A DNA stretch of 64,000 nucleotides from Mortierella sp. BCC40632 (taxonomy: Eukaryota; Mortierellomycota; Mortierellomycetes; Mortierellales; Mortierellaceae). The DNA is taken from NCBI GenBank assembly GCA_011634665.1, contig WAEK01000010.1, positions 1,329,001-1,393,000 of the forward strand, given 5' to 3'. The notes beneath the pieces were generated by a model that was not told where the DNA came from, made no database searches, and saw nothing but the letters and a program-made list of their open reading frames with translations. This document shows positions 47,364 to 61,400 of the stretch, piece after piece (the first letter of the stretch is position 1; each line of letters starts with the position of its first letter). Position numbers and translations under genes: made by a program.

Positions 47364-49082
47364 TCAGTTACCCGAAGCTAAAAGATTGCTCTCCATAGCC
47401 TCGACTTCAAGGATCCTGCTCAGCAGGTCTGAACAACCAAAGAGATCCTGCAACTCTTGCTTAACGATCCCACATAGCTCCACCATTACTCTTGCGATCC
47501 GCTGCGCCTAAAAAAGAAACGCCACCTTGTTAATCGCCCATTTCTCTTAAAACAATTCCCTGCAGTCGAATACATTTCGGAAAGACTTACCGGATCGTAC
47601 TCCCGTTTAGGATGTCGAATGGCCAACTCAAGAATCCTTTGGCATTCTCGGATTTGGCCCTGCCATTGATTCAGAAGGCCATTATCGATGGCAGGGCTAT
47701 TCTTTATCTTCACTCTGCGATCAAGAGAGCTGGTAAATGCCTCGTACTTTCCCCGTAGATCGACAACGCCTGTTGCAACGCTCATCAGAGTATCTCTCTA
47801 ATGATCAGTGGTGTTCCAAGCAAAATAGTCAGTGTACCAAAGAAAATAGAACGATTCATTTAGCGGAGTAAACTATCATAACAATCATGAGAGAGATAGG
47901 GCACTTCTTTCAAACCCCTGCCTTCATGAAAGTCGCGTACCTGTGCACCGAGCGAAGACTCGAGCTCTTTGAGCTCCTCTACAACACTAAAGCGCTTCTG
48001 AATGTCCTGCATTCGAGACTGCATCTCTCGTATTGACTTTTCAGTCTCTTTAAACTGCGACTTCAAGAAGTATAGAACGTGAAATGGGGTGCTTAGATCC
48101 TTTAGTCTCCTACATATTTTAGTAAACAGCATAGCTGAAAAAAAATCAGCTAATTAAATGACCTACCTGAACCGACTTTTCCTGCTCTGCAAAGTCTGTG
48201 CTTACTCTTTTGCCCATTAGATACCACTGCATAAGTTGAGCTTGTGCCAGGTATATTTCCTCTTTTCGCTTCTCAGGGAGTGGCACTGAAGGCGACCCCT
48301 TATTTATACTCTTGAAACCATTGAATCCTTGTCCCTCCACGACTACAGATCCTGCAGTAGATGCTGAGTGGGCCGGTACCATCTTCGTCTCTGTGCCAAA
48401 AGATGGCGACATTGAGGTATGTTGAACCGATAGTGATGGTGATGGTGAAGGCCGCTCACTCTCATTATTAAACGACCCCCCACTAAGAAACGGGAATGGT
48501 GCCTCACTTGTCACAGCAGGCCGCTGTTCTGCTCTGCTCTGTAAAACCTCATGTCGACCTCCTCGATCCACTCTAAGTGGTTTCTTTTCGACCCTAAAAG
48601 GTGCTGCGCCATTTCGCCGTACTCCCAGTGCAATGGTAGTGGTGCCCCTGCTGTTGTCGCTTTTCGATAGCTCGTCGTAATGCCGAATGATCTTCTTGGT
48701 GGAAGATTCTTGGGGTATTCTTTCTGCTTTCAGAGCCTGTTCCTCTTTTGTCGTTCCTGCTGTGGTAAATATCGACCGTCGTGGCTGAAAAGTACGGACA
48801 GACTGACTTGAGGGTGAAGAATGTAAAGGAGATAAGGCAGAAATAAATGGTCGCACATTTCCATGAGTGGATGCACGACGAGACTTGCTCAGGGCTCGTT
48901 CTAGAGGGAGGAGAAGGGAAACAAGGTATCAAAAAAGTCTAAATGGCTAGGTATTGACAATGCTTCAAGCTTGACTCTATAAACTGAACATGAAAGGTAC
49001 CCGCTTGGAAGGCTTCGAGTTGTCGTCTTCGGTCCTCGATCGTTGGGATGTTGGGCTCTACATTCTCATTCTCGCTCTCCAT
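47364..49082 (-). CDS. HAUS augmin-like complex subunit 8 homologue
   Basis: Augmin recruits gamma-tubulin to existing spindle microtubules so that new ones branch from them; HAUS8 is the subunit contacting the microtubule. Exons 49082..49001, 48900..48167, 48060..47941, 47797..47591, 47507..47364 give 428 residues in phase. The N-terminal half (to about 220) is basic, Ser/Pro-rich and disordered, as expected for the microtubule-binding tail. From about 240 it is helical, beginning with the family-like AQAQLMQWYLMGKRVSTDF, then coiled coils (EKSIREMQSRMQDIQKRF) and a C-terminal region resembling fungal HAUS8-type proteins. Identification rests on layout and the QW motif region, so another spindle coiled-coil protein cannot be excluded. 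It is transcribed in the same direction as the mitofissin gene about 300 bases upstream. Confidence 0.55.
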
Positions 49083-49401
49083 GGTTGTGTCAAAATGAAC
49101 AGGTGCATTCCAAACTGTCAATCCAAACGCAGAGAAGAAAACCGAATAGTCCACGTGATGCCGGCTGAGATTTCTCGCCACCACCAGTCGCTTCTCCTGA
49201 TCCGAAGGCAAGAGACCACGCTCGCGAGAGCTCCATATCAAGAAGAAAAAACAGTAATCCCAGCCGTTCAAGGTTCACTTTTTTTTTTTTTTTTTTAATC
49301 CTTTTAGTTGCCTCGTCTGCGAGCTGAAATGGCCTATCCCTAACTACATCCCTCGGCCTCATTATTGCCTTGAGTCCTTTTGTATACGAAGAGCTGTTAG
49401 C

Positions 49402-49888
49402 TCAGCGCTTCTTTTCAAAATACTTGGAGGTAGTCATGAAGAGGATCCCTTGATCCATCACCCACTCTCCAATGCTTAGGTATTTGTCGATATATGAGCG
49501 AGTGTCTTTGTCAAGCTTGCCGCTGGCAATACTATTCAAGGTTAAAGAAGAAAGGGTGAGGTTTAGTAGAAGGCACTGGCGTCTTGTCCTCTCTTTTCCT
49601 CCGGTTCCCAATAAAGTGCTAGTATCGTAAGCTAGCAATAGCGCTCGATACAGTCTATTTCAGCTGTTCCAAGGGTGCTCCCTCTTCATCTAATGAATCC
49701 TTACGTTAAGCCCTAGAGTAGGTCAATTAGCAGACACATGAAACCAAATGGGTTAATTCGAGGCTCAAGTTCAAGTCCAATGTTACGCAACCGTCCCCAA
49801 TGCTACTCACAGTGCTACGCTTGATGCCAGCAAGGACAGCAGAGATTAGGATGGCGTCTGCAGCGTAGTGGAATAGTCGTCCGAACAT
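49402..49888 (-). CDS. ATG44: Mitofissin (Atg44), DUF1748 family
   Basis: Small mitochondrial intermembrane-space protein; the yeast family member Atg44 drives mitochondrial fission needed for mitophagy. Exons 49888..49811, 49712..49705 and 49531..49402 give 71 residues, close to the yeast length of 73. The N-terminus MFGRLFHYAADAILISAV and the AGIKRSTGL motif are typical of DUF1748. The last exon has the charged turn (SGKLDKDTRSYIDKYL) and the GEWVMDQG then YFEKKR ending seen in family members. The middle exon is only eight bases, yet it is needed: it supplies Gly-Leu and two bases of the next codon, and restores the STGL motif. The family name is from memory of DUF1748/Atg44; motif fit and size are strong. 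Confidence 0.85.
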
Positions 49889-50869
49889 TGTTGTCCTGTA
49901 CAGTAAGTGGTGATGCTTTTTCTTTTTGGAAGAGGAATGAAGTGCCAATGGAGCCAAGGCTTGTCCTAACTGCGGGCAAGCAAGCGCCAACGTGACTTGT
50001 TTGCTAAACCAGAAGTTGGTGCATCCGCCTTCCCTTTTTGACGGGAAACAGTGTTGGTGGTCTTCTCACTTCTGCGCATAATGCAGCAACCCTTTTTTTC
50101 TTTTCTTTTTTTTTCTTCCGGTCTCGGGTCAGGAACGCCGCGAGGTTTCTTTCTGCAGGACAGTGTCGGGATGCAACTCTTTGATGTATACAGCAACTTA
50201 GGCGTATGTTGCGTAGGGTATGCTGCCTACGCCATTTCCAGGAACGCGCCAGTCTCTACTTCTGAGGGCCTAGGCTGTTGTCATAAATGTTCTCTCGATT
50301 CGCGTTTTTAGCGTGAGCCAGGGCGGGACCGATCTTCTACACCTGCATCAAAGCTCAGCCCGACCTCATAGAATGAAAGTAGACTTGCGAATAAGCGAAT
50401 GGACGTACCTGTTCCAGCAAGTGAACAGGCGAGAAAAATCAAATTTAGACAATGCAGGAGCTGCCTCCCTTTCCAGTGCGCAGGAGGCAGTGCTGTCCCA
50501 GTGAGTCTTTTAAGGTATCATTGAGAGGGTCACTTGCCACTGCTAATGATAGTCACCTATTCTTCTATCGTCCAAAAGACAGGGGTGAGGCGTAGTAATT
50601 GCCTTGAAAGAATGTTTTTTTTTTTTTTTTTTTTTTTTTTTATATTGCAATCGATGTTCTTTTGATTGCAGGATTGGTAAGGCGGAAATTTTGCGACAGT
50701 GCCCAATACCCCTCGTCCTATGTTGGTAATCCTCGGGTCCTGCCCCCACCCTCTCTCCGTAGAAGTATTAAAAGCGTGTCATCTTTTACTTGCCGCCCAC
50801 AATTGTCCTCACTTTTCTCTCTCCCTCTCCTTATTCGTCCTTGTTTCTCTTTCTTTCTTTCTCTCTTTT

Positions 50870-50928
<59 letters not shown>

Positions 50929-51000
50929 TTCTTTCTTTCTTTCTCCAATTCTCAGTTAACCTACATCCCATTTACCCCTCATCAAGTCTCCGATCCAACC
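49889..51000. other. Intergenic region with CT microsatellite leader
   Basis: No gene recognised between mitofissin and the lysozyme-like gene, which are divergent. A poly-T run (50615-50641) and a long CT microsatellite (50876-50925) lie upstream of the latter; the second probably sits in its promoter or leader. Confidence 0.5.
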
Positions 51001-51889
51001 ATGACCAACACTACCTTCACTCTCTCTACTTCGTTGATTCTTGCCCTCTTCCTCACAGCCCTTGGCCTCCTTGGCCTGGCTGAAGCCGGCACTAGATACC
51101 CGCCAATCGAACTTTCTCAACTCGAGAAAGCCCTTGGAGGCGGTTGTCCACCTGCCACAACATCCGAGGCAATTACCTGTCAAGATGCCCTACCTTACAT
51201 AAATGCCGCCATCAAAAAGTAATCACCACTCCATTGCATGGTTCTTTGAAGAGATCGAAAATAAGCCTTTGCTCTTATTGTTAGTGAGACCCATGGATTC
51301 TGATGCCTCTCCGCCTCTCTTCATTTCTCGGTAAATTGTAGGTATGGCCTCAAGACCCGAGGTCAACGTGCAGCATATATCTCCAATATGGCCTACGAAA
51401 GTGGAGACTTGAAGTACAATCACAATCTAGTGACCAAGAGCCAAGGAAGTATGTATCACTCGTTTGTAACACTATCACTTACCTATTCACTCTGTGTGTG
51501 TGCGTTCATTGTAATGCCTCGATCTAACAAGCATTATGCGTCTTCTCTCTCTCTTTCTTTCTTGACACTTTCCAGCTCGATCCATGCTCCCTGCAGTATC
51601 ACTAAAGCGATTTGTCGATGCTAACCCAGATGTTCAAAAGCTCTGGCCCCAGTACCCCGCCAATGTAAATGTTGATACGATGGTGGATGTGCTGATCCAG
51701 CACAAGCTCGATTTTGAGCCAGGTGCTTGGTGGGTGATCTCGGGTCCTGGTTGTCAAGAATACGCCACGAATCTCTCCAAGTCACCTGAGAGCTTTGACA
51801 AATGGGAGAGGAATTGTATCTTTGGTGGAGTGGACACAGTCCCAGACCGTATTGCCAAATATAAGCAAACCTATGATGCCATCCTCTAA
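51001..51889 (+). CDS. Secreted lysozyme-like / GH19-like protein
   Basis: Exons 51001..51218, 51342..51448 and 51576..51889 give 212 residues in phase. Residues 1-29 are a signal peptide (hydrophobic core LILALFLTALGLLGL, cleavage after AEA). The mature protein has a lysozyme-superfamily look: an Arg-Ala-Ala helix followed by AYISNMAYESGDLKYNHN, where the Glu of YESG sits at the place of the GH19 catalytic Glu. A KSQGTRSMLP segment, GAWWVISGPGC, and a closing helix with GGVDTVPDRIAKYKQTY follow. Similar secreted proteins are common in Mortierella-type fungi. It could act on chitin or peptidoglycan, in self-remodelling or against neighbours. Substrate and activity are unproven. Cysteines at CPPATTSEAITC, GPGC and NC suggest disulphides. 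The start follows directly on the CT-rich leader. Confidence 0.65.
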
Positions 51890-52144
51890 GAAAAGAAACA
51901 ATAGATACCATTACCCATAGAACCAACTGACCAGTGAAACCCTGGTGCCTCACTCTCTCCTCCCACCCCTTTCTTCTACACCCGTTTCAGGCTATAGACC
52001 AATGAAAGAAAAAGAAAATAGAAATTGTAACGGTTCCCACTTTTTGTCATATTGATCTCCGTCTCCCCGAGTTCCTGGGTATGCCCAGCTCAAGGGTAAC
52101 TACCATCAGGACCCCTACTATGAGCATTAGCAAAAGGAAGGAAG

Positions 52145-52151
52145 AAAAAAA
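52145..52151 (-). terminator. RNA polymerase III terminator of tRNA-Gln
   Basis: A run of seven T on the minus strand about ten bases beyond the tRNA 3' end, the usual polymerase III stop. Confidence 0.7.
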
Positions 52152-52160
52152 GAGAAGTTG

Positions 52161-52233
52161 AGGTCTCGCCGAGACTCGAACTCGGATTGCAAGATTCAGA
52201 GTCTTGATTGCTAACCAATTACAACACGAAACC
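52161..52233 (-). tRNA. tRNA-Gln, anticodon CUG
   Basis: On the minus strand a 72-base cloverleaf plus discriminator U. The acceptor stem GGTTTCG pairs with CGAGACC (one G-T pair). The D-arm contains AATTGGTTAGC, the anticodon arm is CAAGA-CTCTGAA-TCTTG with anticodon CTG, and the T-arm is CCGAG-TTCGAGT-CTCGG. The sequence closely follows the usual eukaryotic tRNA-Gln. No intron. The D-arm and T-arm form the internal A and B boxes. The 3' CCA is not encoded, as expected in a nuclear gene. Confidence 0.95.
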
Positions 52234-54824
<2,591 letters not shown>

Positions 54825-55795
54825 ATGGTCACCTTCTCCACCGACTACTGGGCTCCCGCCATGGAGGTCAACGTCCGTCGCCGTCAGGAAAAATCCCCAC
54901 TTCACGCCCAGTTTGGCGCCTCCGCCGCCAACTCGTCCCAGCCAAACTCCGGTTACCTTAGCAACGGTCAACACTGGAGCACTCTCCGACAGGTCCCCAC
55001 ACTTGACGCCGCTTCGGCCGCTGTCCTTAGTGACCTTGTCAGCAACAACAACAGTGCTAGTAGCTTACTCAAAAAGTCCAAACCATCGCCCGTTGCTGTT
55101 TCATCCAAGAAGCAGACGTTAATCCACAAGATCTTTCATCATGAGCACAAGCCTAGCAATGCAAGCAGCAGCTCCGGCAATAGTGGCTCGAACAACCCAC
55201 AAGGAGGCAACAGTCCACCAACGTCTCCCGACCGGGGTAGCATGGTGGACGAAGAAGATCCATATTTGATCGCTACAGGAAGTCCGACCCCCCTTGACAA
55301 AAAGAACCTCTTCAACCTCGCCAACGTTCTCGGACGGCCCTCGTCCAACTTTGGAAGCGAGAGGAGTGATGGCAACAACCACCACCCTTTCCTGAATGGA
55401 ACCATCGGTAACGGGGCCAATGCAAATCGGAAACCTGCGCCCGATTGCACACTTTTGAAAAAGTATGGCATCTGTGACAAGGGTAATATTGGTCAGGGCG
55501 CAACGGCGGTTGTTCGGCTCGCGCACAAGCTCACCAACGAGGAATCGGAAAAGCTCTTTGCGGTCAAAGAGTTTCGTAAGCGGAGAAAGAACGAGACCGA
55601 GAAGGAATACGTCAAGAAACTCATGAGCGAGTTTTGTATCTCGTCCACACTCCATCACGAGAATGTTGTTGAGACAGTGGATCTAGTCCAGGACGAGCAA
55701 CAACACTGGTGTGAAGTCATGGTAAGGAGCAGAACCCGATTTCCGTCTATTTTTCAGTACATGTACACTTTTGCGCACCACTTTTATCCACACAC

Positions 55796-55826
<31 letters not shown>

Positions 55827-57019
55827 CCGGGAAGTACTTTTCTGTCATGAAGAAGAAAAGAGAAGAGGGTGGTGCCTGATCTCGGGGGCAGTGCAAGAGG
55901 CAAGGACAGATTCCACGTGTGGAACTGTGGAACGTGGTGATCAGATGTTGTCGTGGTGCCATTTTTCCTCTCTCTCTCTCTCTCCTTCCGTCTCTCAGGA
56001 ACACACAGATGAGGTCAAGGTTGGCAAGAACGAGGACTACCAACGGACTTGTCTAATGAGAATGGAACTACAGTAGCAAGCAGGAACAACCCCTTCCTCT
56101 CCCTCCTCCTCCCCCCCCTTTTCTCTCTCGGCCATTCCTTTTTGGGCAATTGGACGACATGCCTTTTTTTTTTTTTTTTTTTGTGTCACCTCCCGGGCGT
56201 CATTGGGCACGCTACTCCAATTCTCCCATCTGATGCCGACACACACCCGCATGCATGACATGCATATTGCAGGATGAATAGATGATAGAGATACCCCGCT
56301 TCATCAACACCTGTTAATCCGCATACCATTGATCTTTTTTTGATAAAAGATACTGACCCTTCTCCCCGTTCGTGTTCTTTATCATCATGGTTTTCTAGGA
56401 GTATTGTTGTGGCGGCGACTTGTACAATGCCATCAAGCAGGGTTACATGTCAAGATTAGAGGTTGATTGCTGCTTCAAACAGCTAATCAACGGTGTCGCC
56501 TACCTGCATTCCATGGGTGTCGCACACAGAGACATTAAGCCCGAGAATTTACTTCTCGACGGCAAGGGCCGACTCAAGATCACCGACTTTGGTGTCTCGG
56601 ATGTGTTCAGGATGTGTTGGGAAAAGGCTCCTCACCTGTCCAAGGGCCTCTGCGGCTCTGAACCTTATATTGCTCCCGAAGAGTTCAAATCAAAAGAATA
56701 TGATGCTCGTCGAGTCGATATCTGGGCCTGTGGAATTGTCTACTACTGCATGGTCTACCAGGGTATCCCCTTCCGTGCAGCTACCGCTCAGGATCCCAAT
56801 TACAAGTACTTTGTCGAGATGAGAGCCGTGAACAACTATGAGCCCTTTGAAAAACTGCCCGAGGGTTGTCGAAAATTAATGAAGCGGATCCTAGACCCGA
56901 ACCCGGAGACGAGGATCACTATCGAAGAGATTCTTGAGGACGAGTGGTTCAAGAAGATCGAGAGTTGTGTCCATGGCGAGAACCAGAGCCCTCACCGACA
57001 TTTCGAGCCTAGCGCATAG
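54825..57019 (+). CDS. Serine/threonine protein kinase, Hal4/Hal5/Npr1-type
   Basis: Exons 54825..55721 and 56399..57019 give 505 residues in phase. The first 200 residues are Ser/Asn-rich and disordered, with a basic, His-rich patch (IHKIFHHEHKP). The kinase domain has all core elements: Gly loop GQGATAVV (near 220), VAIK-like Lys in FAVKEFRKRR (near 246), HRDIKPENLL (near 340), DFG in ITDFGVSDVF (near 361) and APE in SEPYIAPEEF (near 391). The KEFRKRR and GLCGSEPYIAPEEF phrases are typical of the fungal Hal/Npr family, which in yeast stabilises potassium and amino-acid permeases at the plasma membrane. The single intron is long (677 bases) and lies just before the EYCCGGDL hinge. Subfamily within Hal/Npr is not settled. 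Confidence 0.88.
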
Positions 57020-57532
57020 AAAACCGAAAGAAAAAAAAAGTTGCACACATCTACTAAAGTCGCCTCGATCGTGATTCGCTTAGTTACCTCTCCTGTTCGT
57101 AGTCAACATAGCCTTCTTTAGTCCCCTTTGGATTTGTCGTAGAAGCAAAGCCCAGCTAGACGACTATGCGGAGTGACTCTATAAATGCCACATTGTTGCG
57201 TCATGTTGCTTTTTTTGCAACTGGATCAAAATTGCCTCCTTGACTTCATTTACACTTGCATTTCTCTTAATGAAAAGGAGGAGGAGTTCCTAACTGACCT
57301 TACTCCTCTTTCCCTTTTGTGCCCTTTGATGAGATAATCCAGTCCATGTGCCTGATAGCTATTCGCTCATTTCTACTTTGTCCTATTGACCGAAATCGTG
57401 CGGGAAAACAAGATCTGATGGTTGAGGAAGGGACAGGACAGAAGGTGATGCCTTTGCGCCTTGTGATACTTAGGCCAGAGGAATTCTGACCTCGCGTCTT
57501 ACTAAACATGAGATTTCAGAAACAAAGACCAA

Positions 57533-57563
<31 letters not shown>

Positions 57564-58485
57564 GGGGGAGGTATCTTACACATGAGGTCTCGTATCCTTC
57601 CCATCTACTAAAAAAAAGGCCCTGACAGCCGAAAGCAGTCTTATGAGTGATGGCTACTCGGCAATGGAAATGATGCTCAATGTCCCTACCGATTGAGAAT
57701 GGCTCTGGAGCGTACCAGAAAAGATGATCTTGATGACGACGAGATGAGCTCTTGAGATCTGGTGAGGGCCGATGGTGTCAGAAGAATCATCATTCATCAT
57801 TTTTTTTTTTCCGAGGCAGCGAGAATTTTTGGTGGTGAGGAGTCGGCAGCTCAAAAAAAAAAAAAAAAAAAAAAATCGCTCATTTCCCCTCTTCAAAGCT
57901 ACCGCTTTGCCTTTTTTCTGAAGAAACATCCACTCTCCTCACTCTTCCACTTGCTTCAGAATTCTTCTCAGGTCCATAGCTCATCAGCTCTAGATTATTC
58001 TCTCTCGGAGATTGGCAACCTTCTGTTGCCGAGGCAATTACCAGCACGACCAGAGTGGACACTGGGAGTCTAGAGTAGCCCCGTGAGAGAAGGCGCTATC
58101 TATCCTTGTTCTCTCCTCTTTCGATATCTTCTCTACACATCTAGAACTCCTTATGCAACTGAAATAGAACAGGGACTAAAAGAGGCGAAGCAACTCAGAT
58201 GGTACCATGTTGAGTTTGAACTTTTGATTTAGTTCCCTTTTATTTCAGATCGAGTTTCAAATGTTTTAATTGTATTCAGGCTATCGAGTGCCATTGAACA
58301 CCTCCATAAGATAGACATGTCTTTCATCTATACACCCCATTTTTTCTATAGAGCAATGTTCAGGAATCCAACAAACCCGCCCTATCTACTTTTTGCGCTT
58401 CAGCCGCCAGCCGTTTCGTTTACCGCTAGCTATCCAAGTACGGTTCAAGAGCACAGAATTCAGTGCTAATCCACGAGTCGTTTCC
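57020..58485. other. Convergent intergenic region, no gene recognised
   Basis: Between the 3' ends of the kinase and the channel. Poly-T (57535-57563) and poly-A (57854-57875) tracts; open frames here carry no family features. Confidence 0.5.
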
Positions 58486-61400
58486 TTATTTCTGCAAGCC
58501 TCGTAACGCTTCAAGGATGGCATTAATGTCACTCTGAAGCTTGATCATCCCTTCCTTCATTTCGGATACCTCACTCTTTGTCTCTGATAGTGTTGCCTTC
58601 ATATGAGAAATCTCCTTGTTCACTTTGGAAATTTCTCCTGCTGATTTTTGAAACTCGGTTGATATTTCACCTTTAAGATGGTCGAGGCACTGTTCTTGTT
58701 GAATGACTTGTTCCTTGATGACTGAGATCCCATCCAGCATGACTTGGCTCTGTTTGGTAGGTGCTCCTTCCAACTCCTTGGATTCGGAGGGCTGCTCAGA
58801 CTCCTTGGTAGCTGTCGACTCGGAGGATTCATCGTTCAATTCATCCTCAAAGATAATCTCTTCATCCTTCTTCGCCACTCGTCGCCAGTACTGCTTCACT
58901 TGGTAAGGTGTGGCCGTGTAATAGATCGTGTTGGGGAACCAGTCGAATGTCTCGCGGAAGCCTGACCATTAGGTAGATGATCATAGAAAGTATTGAGTAT
59001 TAGGATGAATCCGTGAAGGTGATCCCTCTCCTAACCCATGCACTGATGTCTCTCGGTGAAGAAAAAAGTCGTAATATTTACCAGGGATGTGATATGACAT
59101 GTTCTCGGCACTCTCAACATATCGGAGTCTGTTCTCGAGCCACACCTGTCTCCAGCTGTCGTCAGCTCTAACAAAGGCATTGTTCATGAGAGCTATAATG
59201 AAGGGGAAGAAAATGTCATCAGGATAGTTCAGTCAAGCGATCGAATGAAAATGTGTCGGAAAATGCACCACCCATTTCTGTTGAACACGAGCATAGCCAG
59301 TTTTCTCCGCACTTCATCTAGACTCACCAATCAACATATTGAGCATCAGGATCGACGAGAATGTAAAGAACACCATCACCATTGCCAATAGGGGTGCATT
59401 CTTGTATACTCCTCCGTTCTCCCCGTCATCATCCACATACATGTCGTTGTTCAGAGGGTCATACCGCCCTCCCTACAGTTACGAAAATGTATCGTGTTTA
59501 GGAACGACGAGATACCATTCAGCAAAAATTCGATCCGCCAGCATTCAGCCAACACTTTCAAGATCTTACCATCATCAAGTACACAGTGCTGATGGCTCCA
59601 AGAAAGTTGTCTGTAAACCTGGCACCGGTCGGGGTATTTGAGAATCCCACTCGGCCATGAAGAACGTGGACAATGGCAATCGTGAAGAAGATCATACTGG
59701 TAGCAAGCACCATGAAGAACACTTTGATCTCGCGGAAGATTCCAAACATGATGGTGATGTACTTGCACACAGTATCGCTCACACGAAGTTCGGCCAGCTA
59801 CATGGTTGTCCAAAGAACTCAAGATAGTCAGTAACTGTAGTAATTCCCTTTGATTGATTACTATACTTTCTCTTGGTCACAGTGACCATCGCTCTTTACA
59901 TACCAAATGGAGGAACACAAACACAACACTGAAACTAAAGTCAGCGGTTGTGGCATCCACATCATCACGGACAATACTGACAATCTGATGGATACTTGTT
60001 GCGAGTGGGTACGAGTAGGCAACGAGATCCAGAAGGTTGTAAGGGGACCTATTGAAGGAAGTAAGGTTGCTTGAGTATCCGTGAAGACGGCGGCCACCAG
60101 AAACCTCCACATCATCCGTCATACCTGAAATATGGAGACCGAGATCTCTGGATATCAAATGGATCCTGTCTGCGGCTCTTCTGGCTCTTTCTAGCAATCA
60201 AGAATAGCACTCCAGACACCCATCGAGATATCATAGCAAAACAAGAGTAGGACCTTTTGTCCTTTTTCTCTTTCCATTTCTCCTCTTTATCCACTCCCTC
60301 GTCGTTTTTTTCGCTATATTTTTGTTCTTCTTCTTCATCTTCGTCATCTTCTTCACCTTCACCCTCCTCATCTTCTTCACCCTCGTCCTCCTCATCTTCT
60401 TCACCTCCATCCTCCTCATCTTCTTCTTCATCATCATCCTCTTCTTCATCTTCATCCTCTCCTTCATGCTCTCCATTTTCATTATCATCATCATCCTCTT
60501 TGTCTTCTTCTTCTTCGCCCTCTTCTTCGTCATAATAATCATCATCATCTTCTACACTTGTCTGTGGTTGTACTTGGTACCGGCACTCTCGCCATTGAAG
60601 AAACTCGAGCCAGAGAAATACACATGAGAGTGCTATGATCCCTGAGAATATCCCGAGAAGGATAGTTTTCTCACTATAATACACTTGCATGAGCGCTCCA
60701 CTCACAATGAGGAGCGAATAGAGGCATTGTGTCACAAATCGAGTAACCCAGACTGCATACACGAATTTGTTCCTAGAAGAGAATAAGTTTTTGCAGTGTC
60801 AGCCGACTAGATCTTGGCTGTGCTACAAATTTCAATCCAATCTTCAATGAAGCCATTGGTACATACCACTTGTACTGAATTACAGCCTCGATAGCTGGGT
60901 TGTCAAGGATCTGGAGACTGTAGAAGCGAGATCGGATGTACAAATGGCTGAATGGATTCAAGTTGAACAAGGTAAGGTGATAAAGAACCTTGGGCCATGT
61001 TGTTCGTTGCCTTGGATCTCCAAGTGGAAACTCACTACACGGTGACCGAGTCTTTGGAACAAAAGACCAGAGAAGATTGACAGGCGCAGCAAATATCTCC
61101 TCTGTGAAATTTTCATCGATCGAATCAGTTATCTTTTCAAAGAACTGTTCCTCGAGCAACTCTTGCTCAACATTGGTGAAATATATCTGAAGGATTGGAT
61201 TTCGACAGTTGTAAATCTTGCGTTCGTCAGGAGCCCAGAGCTGATGGAGCGTTGGGGGATGTGCAATCTTGTGATTCTTGATGATGTATTGTCGGTCTCT
61301 GCATTGAATATAGCCGAATCTTCTAGTAATCCGGAGTTCTAGATCGGCATATCTGGTCTTGAGATCGTCCATACATTGGAGCAAGAACAGAATGTAGGTA

